From contig NW_020167525.1 of the NCBI RefSeq assembly GCF_001641265.1, positions 722,501 to 786,500 on the forward strand: 64,000 nt of DNA, read 5' to 3'. The stretch comes from Pseudogymnoascus destructans (taxonomy: Eukaryota; Ascomycota; Leotiomycetes; Thelebolales; Thelebolaceae). Of the stretch, positions 56,194-64,000 are shown in pieces (within the stretch, counting starts at the first letter, position 1; the number at the start of each line of letters is the position of its first letter). The position numbers and the translations under genes were made by a program. The notes under the pieces are model-generated. The model was not told the DNA's origin, searched no databases, and worked only from the letters and a program-made list of their open reading frames with translations.

Positions 56194-56337
56194 CTACTGC
56201 GCCCCCCACTCCAGATCCAACCTCCCATCACTAACCGCATACTCCCTCAACCTCGTCCCACACTCCTCCGCCCTCGTCGCCTCAACCAAAATATCCTTCT
56301 AGCCCTCCCTCACAAACCCCGCCTCCACCGCATCCCT
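56194..56337 (-). pseudogene. C-terminal fragment, possibly LOG-type phosphoribohydrolase
   Basis: Reading on the minus strand gives DAVEAGFVREG, an in-frame stop (56299-56301), then KDILVEATRAEECGTRLREY and LDLEWGAQ with a stop at 56194. This resembles the C-terminus of fungal LOG (lysine decarboxylase-like) proteins that end in EAxTAEE..L..Y and LxW. The upstream part of the gene is missing because a Helitron end abuts it. Confidence 0.35.
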
Positions 56338-56339
56338 AA

Positions 56340-56778
56340 TCTATACTATACTACATTATAAAAGGCCAAGACCGATTGATTGGCTATCATTTGTCGAAAT
56401 TCGGCATTGGCTACGTTAGGTTCTAGCCCCATTTCCTACTTCTATAGGCTTAGCATGTAGAGTTTTCCTGTAAACAATTTCCCGTCCGCTTATGCTTTGC
56501 TATGACTATTAATAAGTCTCAAGGCCAGTCGTTTAAGCATGTAGGTGTTGATCTAGGGGCAGCTATGTTTAGTCATGGGCAGTTTTACGTTGCAATGTCA
56601 CGGACGACCTCTGTAGCTGGACTACAGGTCCTACTCCCTGAAGGAGATAATAATACTACCCAGAATGTAGTATATCCTGAGGTTTTAGTTGGAATCAATT
56701 AGACGTACGTCCTATACTACTTCTTAGCCTCTAATGTCTACTTTTGAGGGTGTTTCTGTTCTGTTACGGCCATCTACG
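56340..56778 (+). mobile_element. Helitron fragment: 5' end plus helicase C-terminus
   Basis: The left border is A/TCTATACTATACTACATT, a 5'-TC start preceded by A as in Helitrons, with the TCTATACTA type known from filamentous fungi. From about 56457 to 56702 the frame reads HVEFSCKQFPVRLCF, AMTINKSQGQSFKHVGVDLG and GQFYVAMSRTTSVAGLQVLL, the C-terminal motifs of the Pif1-like helicase of the Helitron Rep-Hel protein. All the rest of Rep-Hel is gone. The 3' end was not identified; a GACGTACGTC palindrome lies at about 56702-56711. LTR B copy 7 follows at 56779. Confidence 0.68.
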
Positions 56779-57496
56779 TGTAATGGTGGGTGCACCAGAT
56801 GTGAGAATCTAGCCACCCAAGGAAGGGATGATTTTACTAAGACAACACACTGTCTTAGGGAAAAGAGCCAAAGGGTTGTAGCTTAGACTATTCCACAATG
56901 CAGCAATCAGGTGTATGATGTAGTGGAGTGGTTTAGACAAGTTGTAACAAATGTTGAGTCTGAGAACTCAGGGATAAGTCAGAGGTTAGCACCTCACTGA
57001 CTTTTCAGAAACAAGGAGTAACAAGATCAATGCTTGGAAGCTTGGAAAAGACGTGGAAGTATGTGATAGTCGATTTACTGTATTGTCTGCTTGCCCTTTC
57101 TTAAGGAAAGGGCAATCCTATTTATGCTAAAGGAGTGTAGTTCTCTCATTTTCCAAGACTTTCCATGACTAACCAGGCTTGGTAACTGTAGTCGATGTAA
57201 GAGAATCCCATAGAACCATCTCCTAGGTTCCTAGCCTATAGGAAGTGAAAGGAGGTCCAAGGTCAGAGTACCCCTATAGACAAATTATGTCGTAACTTAA
57301 CCAATCTTGTGGGTAACTAAGGAGCGATGACGTGTAATGAATCATAGAGGGTTGTAGCAATCGTTGAGTAGTATTGCTCTTGTTGTTGGTGTGATAAGCC
57401 AAAATATGTATAGTGACTTGTAGGTTTGAGGAGGGGATTTCTAAGTTTGCTCTCGAGTTTGATAGCAAACTGAGTGCAACGAATGTCAGTATGACA
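56779..57496 (-). mobile_element. LTR family B, copy 7
   Basis: A reverse B LTR from TGTAATGGTGGGTGC to AGTATGACA, 718 bp, lacking part of the 5' half as copy 6 does. The left flank is CTACG. The right side runs directly into copy 8. Confidence 0.85.
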
Positions 57497-57784
57497 TCTC
57501 ACATACTTCCACGTCTTTTCCAAGATTCCAAGCATTGATCTTGTTACTCCTTGTTTCTGAAAAGTCAGTGAGGTGCTAACCTCTGATATCCCTGAGTTCT
57601 CAGACTCAACATTTGTTACAACTTGTCTAAACCACTCCAATACATCATACACCTGATTGCTGCACTGTGGAATAGTCTAAGCTACAACCCTTTGGCTCTG
57701 TTTCCTAAGACAGTGTGTTGTCTTGGTAAAATCATCCCTTCCTTGGGTGGCTAGATTCTCACATCTGGTGCACCCACCATTACA
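57497..57784 (+). mobile_element. LTR family B, copy 8 (3' part)
   Basis: The 3' third of a B LTR in forward orientation (TCTCACATACTTCC to CACCATTACA), back to back with copy 7. The pair forms a large inverted repeat. Confidence 0.8.
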
Positions 57785-57928
57785 AGAAGCAGAAGCAGTA
57801 ACAACAACAGCTTCACAGAGGCCTAGAACAACACCACAACTTATAAACAAAGCTACAATTGAGGAAATAGATAGAGAGAGCGAAGAAGAGCTGTATGATA
57901 GTGATTTGGATGAATTGGTACAGTAGTA
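57785..57928 (+). pseudogene. Transposase C-terminal tail fragment
   Basis: About 46 codons (EAVTTTASQRPRTTPQLINK, then ATIEEIDRESEEELYDSDL) resemble the acidic tail of the pogo transposase at 29830-29899 (NKAIIEQGDEESIEEDL). It starts at the LTR border, so an LTR cut a related transposase gene here. Confidence 0.55.
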
Positions 57929-59616
57929 ATTGAATTATTTGTGATTTTCTAACTTGGTGGTTTGGTGGTCTGGTCCTGGATTTTGGTGGGGTATGATGTC
58001 CGTGCGGATGGATTTGCGTGTGGATGGATGCGTGGATGCGTGGATGCGTGGATAGTACGATGACTATTCCTAGGGTAGTTTAGCCTTAAACCCTGATCTC
58101 TTACCATACACAACCCATACATAACCAGGGTCCCGACGAAAGGGTTTAAGGCTAAACTACCCTAGGAAATACTTATTTCTAGGGTAGTTTAGCCTTAAAC
58201 CCTTTCGTCCTAAGTATTCCTAGGGTAGTTTAGCCTTAAACCCTGATCTCTTAGCTTACATACCTATGTCGGGACCCTGAGGTTATGCATGGGTTACTAA
58301 TCCCACAGACATCGCGGCGCTCAAATCCCACAGACAACATCGCGGCGCTCAAATCCCACAGACATCGCCAAACAATACGACCCCATTTATCCCGCGAAAT
58401 GTCTTCCGTCCTCTAACCCCCTCCCGTCTCACCGAGGTCGTGCGGGGGTGCTGGCTGGCTGGCTGGCTGGTCATGCCCATGTCGATATTGGGGGAGCTGA
58501 TGCTTCAGCTCACTCCGTCCTGCCCGTGCGGAGTCGCATCATCATCAATCACATCGATCGTTGCATACGTACCGAGTACAGTACACATACATCCAGCGAG
58601 TGAGCTGGGCAGGTTCAGCGACACTGCACCAGGGTCGTCGGGGTCGTCGGGGTCGTCGGGGTCGTCGGGGTCGTCGGGGTTGGTCGGCACGCACAGGACA
58701 GATTCTATGGGAGCGCACACGTCGAGGTTTCGGTTTGTAGATGCTAGGGAGGGATGGTGTCACGTTTCAGCTTGATTGGTGTGTTGCTTCATCCAATTCA
58801 AACGAATCAATTCAAACGAAAAGGGTGTGTAGGTTGTGGGTAGGTGGGATGGGGGAAGCAATGAGAGGCCCCTGATTTGCATCACGACATTTCTGGTCGT
58901 GGGTGGCTCTTTTGTCCCTTCTGTCTTCTAACCGGCTGCTCCGTTCGTCCTCTGCCTCGATATATTTGTTGGCCTTGGCGCCTTACGATCTGGACCTAAG
59001 ACAGAACAATTCCACTATTCCCAACTAGACCTGAATGGAGTAACCTAACTTAATCCCCATCCCCACCCCCATCCCAATCCATCCACCCCCATCCCCATCC
59101 ATCCACCCCCATCCCAATCCATCCACCCCCATCCATCCACCCCATCCCCATCCCCATTCCCATCCCCATCCCCATCCATCCACCCCCATCCCAATCCATC
59201 CACCCCCATCCCCATCCATCCACCCCACACCCACACCCATGCAACCCCAGGAAATCCACCCTCCCTCCCCCCCTCGCCCCCTCCCCCCCTCGCCCCCTCC
59301 CCCCCTCGCCCCCTCCCCCCCTCGCCCCCTCCCCCCCTCGCCCCTCCCCCCCTCCCCTCCCCCTCGGCCCCCCCACCTCCACCCCCCTACCTCCACCCCC
59401 CTACCTCCAACCCCCCTACCTCCACCCCCGATTATATCGTTTCCCATAAATTTGTATATTTCTTGCCCCCTCAACCCCCAAAAACACCCAGTGACCTCTC
59501 CTCGTTCTTTGTCCTTCTCACCTTCTCCCCCTCCCGCTTCCTGCACGAAAACCCTTGTTTATTCCTCATTAATCATCTTCAAAGACAAGAACAAACCACC
59601 CACCACCACCACCATC
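57929..59616. other. Repeat-bearing region upstream of the acetate carrier
   Basis: It contains the hairpin repeats at 58066-58245, a TGGATGCG array (58014-58045), a GGTCGTCGG minisatellite (58633-58680, 9-bp unit) and a long pyrimidine tract (59040-59440) built of CCATCCACCCC and CCCCTCG units. The tract ends about 180 bp before the acetate carrier ATG and probably belongs to its promoter. Confidence 0.55.
58066..58245. repeat. MITE-like inverted repeats (CCTAGGGTAGTTTAGCC)
   Basis: A 29-bp arm TTCCTAGGGTAGTTTAGCCT plus TAAACCCT occurs at 58066-58094, inverted at 58141-58169, then forward again at 58174-58203 and 58216-58245. The first two form a perfect hairpin of about 100 bp. Units end in AACCCT. 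Confidence 0.82.
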
Positions 59617-60732
59617 ATGTCCACCGTCCCCGCCGACCCCGTAGCGGTCGACGACAAAGGCATCATCAACGCCGTCAACACCACCACCTCCTCCAACGGC
59701 CTCAACGAGGTCCGCGCCTACGACTATGGCGGAAACCCGCTCGCGCGCTCGCACACCGGCGAGTCCGTCCGTCTCCCTGCCTTCGGTGGTGAGTTCCAGC
59801 CCGGTCTGTACAAGGAGATCTCGCACCGCAAGTTCGCCAACCCTGCGCCGCTGGGCCTGTCGGCTTTCGCCCTCACTACTTTTGTCCTCTCCTTGATCAA
59901 CCTCCAGACGGAGGGTGTTACCGCGCCGAACTTCATTATTGCTCTTGCTTTTGGTTATGGTGGACTCGTGCAATTGCTCGCGGGCATGTGGTATGTGACC
60001 TTTGCGGTTTATTTTTATTTTTATCCCCTTTCGTCATCCTCGGGCGCATACAGGCGCACGCCTGTATGATGCGTACTTTCGGGCGCATACCTTTCGAATC
60101 CATACCCATCCTCCCGATCCCGTCCCGGTCACACAAGCCTGCATGCAGCTAACCATCCACCCCAGGGAAATGGCCGTCGGCAACACCTTCGGAGCCACCG
60201 CGCTCTCCTCCTACGGTGGCTTCTGGATCTCCTTCGCCATCATCCTGACCCCCGGCGGCTTCGCCATCGGAGACGCCTACAAGAATAAGGACGACTTCAA
60301 CCACGCCATTGGCTTCTACCTCGCCGGCTGGTTCATCTTCACCAGCATCCTCCTGATCTGCACGCTTCGCTCGACCGTGGCTTTCTTCCTGCTGTTCTTC
60401 ACGCTGGATCTTGCTTTCCTCTTCCTCACTATTGGTCACTTGCAATTGCAGGATGCTGGTGTTGGAAAGCCAAAGATTACGCAGGTGGGATGCATCAAGG
60501 CGGGAGGTGTGTTTGGATTGCTCGCTGCGTTTTTCGCTTGGTACAACGCCCTTGCTGGTATTGCCGATACTAGGTATGTCTATCCCTTGATTCTACTGAT
60601 ATTGTATAGCAAGGAGTTTATACTAATATCCCTCCCAGCAACTCCTTCTTCGTCATCCCCGTCGCCCACTTCCCCTGGTCCGACAAGGGCCGCGAGGCAC
60701 GCGTCCCCAAGACCGAGCGCGAGATCGTCTAA
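59617..60732 (+). CDS. Acetate/ammonia carrier, GPR1/FUN34/YaaH family (AcpA/Ady2-like)
   Basis: This is a plasma-membrane carrier for acetate and related small acids. Exons 59617-59990, 60166-60573 and 60639-60732 give 291 residues. The N-terminal 75 residues are cytosolic and polar. The family signature FANPAPLGLSAFALTTFVLS opens the first membrane helix. Six helices follow, with FGATALSSYGGFWISFAIIL (the conserved SxGxFW-type segment), FFTLDLAFLFLTIG, and FAWYNALAGI. The C-terminal IPVAHFPWSDKGREAR end is typical. The first intron is long (175 bp) for this window. The ATG at 59617 gives MSTVPADPVAVDDKGIINAV. Confidence 0.93.
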
Positions 60733-62900
60733 ACGGTGTTGGTTGGCAACTACGTGTTTTTGCGTGCGTGCGAGAGAGGCAATCAAGAAGCCCTTCTTGT
60801 ATGGAAGGAATGGAACATTGGCTCCGTCGTTTTTTTAGGATTGACGGATTTGAAAAGATCATGTAAAATTCCGAAAGACGCTTGCTGTGGGAAGTTTTAT
60901 TTGTCACAAGGATTCATCAATTGGGCTCTGTTTTGTTTTAATAATTATCAGAATGCGTCGAATATAAAGCGCCTCTTTCTTGGCCATATTTTCGAGTACA
61001 GACTGTCTTTCTACTACGTTCTTGGTCTGCTGCTGTGTGCGTTCACGTTGTGCGGTGACCAGTTCTCACTCATCAAAGCATTTGTCTCTTGCGAGAGTCA
61101 CAACTTTCATTAGCAGGCATAATCCTGCTGTATTTTTAATTTATCTTTGCTATTGTTGTCTGCGGAAGTCTTTGAATACCCAGTCTAGTCTTTTGCCCTT
61201 TTTGAGTAAAAAAATCACAGGATTAACTTCAGCGTTGACATCGCAAACAAGTTGCTCGTTTTCCGTGATTTTCCCTGTTATTTCCGTGTCGGCGCGACGA
61301 CGCACGTTACGCTCATCCATCCATCGTCACGCCGACTCGCCTTACAACATCACCATCACTTCCCACTTCTCACAACTCCCCAAACTCTTGATTTACGAAA
61401 TCACACACACGACCACCTCACCGCACGTCGTCAAGACAAGCAAAAAAACGCCCCCCAGATCGCGGTCCCACACACACACACACACACATGCGCCACAACC
61501 CCGACCCGTTCTTGGCAAACTAAACGCCAGCCAGCCAGCGGCGTCCGTGTGGAAACCGTCGCGTCCGCATTCACAAACCCGCGTACCTACCGACGAAACC
61601 TCTCTCCTCCACCCCCACCATTTTTCGAATATCCCCTCTCTTAGTCCCCGAGCTGCCTGCATACATACATACGATATCGCGCAAATTTTTGCCTCAGTGG
61701 AGATAGACAAGACTGACCCCTCCACTCTACCCAGCAGACTCCATCCAGCCCCAGTTGAAGAGAAGAAATGGAAGCTTACCTGCGGGGCGCGGCGCGGTCC
61801 TGACGCGGGTTTGCTCTCCCTCGACCACCCCACCACCGCTGGTGTAAGCCGTTGGCGATGGTGGGCTGTGATGGCTTCGCGGCGGCGTGTTCGCGAGGCT
61901 CAGCTCAGCCGCCGAGGGAATCATCCCCGCACGGGGCGTAAACGCCGAGATTTGGGCTGTTTCGTGGATAATATGATTGTGCCTGTGGGTTGGTGGTGAG
62001 GTGGGTTGTTGGGAATTGGATGGCTTCTGCTATTTTGTGGTGTGCTATGTGGGAGGTTGGTGGTGGGTTGGAAACTGTGGGAGGGGTTTTGGTTTGATGA
62101 GGAGATGCGAGATGCCGAGGAGTTAAAATCACCGAGTTGAGATGCGAGGCAGATGACGATGTGTTTGTGCATTTTTGGTGATAAGTGATTATTTATTTGT
62201 TTTGAAATTTTATCTACAGCAAACTGGGACATGCGTGGATGGAGTAAGTCAGGAAACAAAGAAACATCACGATCACATCAAGAAGTCATGCAAGTTAGAT
62301 GGTAATATCTTTCATTATTCCAGATATATCGCCCTCTCTTTAAAAAAGTCTTGGGAACTCCCCCCACACCCTCTCTGCTCGCAGAAGAAGGTTTTATAGC
62401 TTAATAGCTCTTCCGGCCTTTACCACTTCCCTCCTCTCTTTACTTCCCAACCAACTGCTTGCTGCCCCACTCAACTCTTTTGGTCTTTCGCTCTTCGAAT
62501 AAGCACAAAAACATTTTTTATCGGAAAGACCTAAGAAAGAAGAAGCCCAAATTAACTTCCTTCTTTCCCAGCCCATGCTGCCGTTGTGTGCGATAATGCG
62601 CACCCAAATGGCTTTTTATAACCCTTGATTTTGTTGTTGTTTGTTTCCGGGAATATTGGGGGTATGAGGTATTGAGTAGTATAAAAAAAGCAGAAGATAT
62701 GATAACCGCTTGAAATGACAAAACGAGACGAGTAGTAAATCGCTAATGCCGTAGACTTGGAAAAGATTCGCTTATGCCACTGATGCCTTATATACGTGGT
62801 TGTGTTACATAGGAAAGGCTGTCTCGCATAGTCGATGCCGTAAGTTGCCTTGCAGCCATTATACCGGGAGACGCTCAGCTACCAGCCATGCTGTCAATGA
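60733..62900. other. Large convergent intergenic region
   Basis: 2.2 kb between the 3' ends of the acetate carrier and the cyclin. It holds a (CA)n run at about 61468-61489 and several open frames without domains. The size is unusual next to the other intergenic spaces. It may hide a non-coding RNA or long 3' UTRs, which I cannot show. Confidence 0.4.
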
Positions 62901-64000
62901 TCAGATGTGTTGATAGTGGTGGTACTGTTGTTGTTGTTGTTGGTGGCGATGGTGGTATACGTCGTTGCTGACTGGCGTCGGTGTGATCGGACGTCTTTGC
63001 GGGTGTCCTTGGTACGAGTTGTTGCCTACTGCTAGGTTGTAATCGCCCTCAGGAGTGATCGGCGGCGTGATATAACCATTGGCCATCGTTGGGTTGTTGG
63101 AAGGCTTTTGTGGAGTGTTGTAGATGTGGTCGTTGTTGTCGACCGACTTGTGGTAGAAGTCGTTTGGAGGAGTTGGTGGAGATGGACGGCGGGCAATGGC
63201 GGCCTGGTGCTCCATGAATTTCTCGAGAACAGCCGAAGCACTAGACATGTAAGGTGAAGAGTATTTCTTGGCGAGGATCTTCGACGGCTGCTCCAGCTGC
63301 TGAGACAACGCCACTAGAGTGATGTTGTCATCATGGCCCCAATCCGCGTAGACGACTTCCCGACGGCCAAGGATGGCACGGGCAAGGGTCAGCGAAGCTC
63401 GCGCCATAACGGAGGGCTTCGTGGAAACGAAGTCTCTGTGATACAGGGCAATCTCGCAGATGTACCAAGCCATGTGCTCCAGCTCGATGTCCTCCTCAGC
63501 AGCGTTGGAAAGTGCAAGTTGAAGGAAGCTATCCACGGTAGGATGTCCAATGACCCAGTCGAGGGTGTTGAGTACGTGCCACTCCATCTGGGTGAACATC
63601 TCTTCGTCGTATAGCATGGAGCACATGCTCTTGAGTTCCCTGATCAGCGGCACCCTGTCCTTGCGGTCACCATACTTGGCAGCGATGAGCAGGGCGGCAC
63701 AGCCGACGAGTTGGTAGTGGCGTTTGTAGACGACACGACGGGAGCAGTATCTATCGAGGAGGTTCATGGCGAGGAACATGGTCTCGGGAAGGAGTTGGAA
63801 GAACGTATGACCTTCAATTAAGAAGTCAACGAGGTACGGCCGCATGAACCATTTGATCTCTTCTTGGATATCGATCGAAGCAACGTCTGGGAGAGTTTGT
63901 TTCTGCAAGAGTCAATATGATATACTAGGCCACATATATCAAGAATGTCTTACCTCCATGGCTGCCATATGATCGACGATTTCTGGCAGGTACTCGGCAC
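62901..64000 (-). CDS. G1/S cyclin (Cln/Puc1-type), 5' end beyond the window
   Basis: This is a CDK-binding regulator of the G1/S step. The last exon (63902-62901, 333 residues) and 47 bp of the preceding exon (64000-63954, YLPEIVDHMAAME) are present, with a 51-bp intron (GTAAGA..CAG). The cyclin box includes MRPYLVDFLIEGHTFFQLLP, MFLAMNLLDRYCSRRVVYKR and HYQLVGCAALLIAAKYGDRK, with the expected Arg/Leu-Val-Asp/Leu and AAKY motifs. The second fold runs to LARAILGRREVVYADW. The tail is Pro/Asn/Gln-rich (TPPITPEG, then a QQQQQQ stretch), probably disordered with TP phosphorylation sites. The start codon lies outside the window. Confidence 0.87.

Noticed and set aside
58066..58245. Telomere repeat because of AACCCT ends
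   Set aside because: AACCCT is only the end of a longer 29-bp unit, there is no tandem TTAGGG array, and unique genes continue on both sides.
59025..59546. Gly/Trp-rich minus-strand frame
   Set aside because: It is antisense to the pyrimidine tract upstream of the acetate carrier; a pure repeat translation.

Overview
The window is nuclear DNA of a filamentous ascomycete (Pezizomycotina). Introns are short (about 42-180 bp) with GT..AG borders, intergenic spaces are compact, and the conserved proteins are typical of that group: PSY2/PP4R3, a ROG1-type lipase, SAM37, RPA12, a type II NADH dehydrogenase, NPT1, a GH76 mannanase, a bZIP factor, an AcpA/Ady2-type acetate carrier and a G1/S cyclin. 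Sequence alone does not let me name the class or genus.

Layout. 0.3-3.6 kb: a decayed NACHT-ankyrin NLR-like gene. 4.5-17.3 kb: a conserved block with PSY2, an RBR ubiquitin ligase, a ROG1-type lipase (minus) and SAM37 (minus). 17.8-34.1 kb: a transposon island of solo LTRs from at least four families (called A-D here), Ty3/gypsy pol remnants and a pogo-like element. Within the island sit an intact RPA12 gene and a Myb/SANT-chromodomain gene broken by insertions. 34.1-39.3 kb: a gene-free stretch with about ten different mini- and microsatellites and a near-perfect palindrome. 39.3-40.8 kb: a second pogo/Fot1-like element with long terminal inverted repeats (TIRs). 41-48.4 kb: a conserved fungal protein, an alternative NADH dehydrogenase, NPT1 and a monocarboxylate-type MFS carrier. 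48.8-50.2 kb: remnants of a second STAND-type N-terminal domain gene. 51-55.3 kb: GH76, bZIP, a small secreted protein and a Dabb-domain protein. 56.2-58.3 kb: a Helitron fragment, LTR copies and hairpin repeats. 59.6-64 kb: the acetate carrier and a G1/S cyclin that runs off the right edge.

Main results. (1) Two inverted copies of solo LTR A, at 17.87 and 33.86 kb, have swapped their 5-bp target-site duplications (TSDs): AATTA/GTTGC at one and GTTGC/AATTA at the other. The two halves of the LTR B copy that one of them interrupted now lie 16 kb apart. This is the footprint of an inversion by recombination between the LTRs, and it carries RPA12 with it. (2) Removing a pogo element with a TA duplication restores the reading frame of the Myb-chromodomain gene, so that gene was a victim of the insertions. 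(3) Long G or C runs break otherwise conserved frames in PSY2, the RBR gene and the ROG1-type gene, which raises a sequencing-error question for the whole assembly.

The genes do not form one pathway. The conserved ones are ordinary housekeeping functions. The accessory material (NLR-like remnants, an effector-like secreted protein, nested transposons and satellites) sits between them in islands. I did not find a convincing new multi-gene system.
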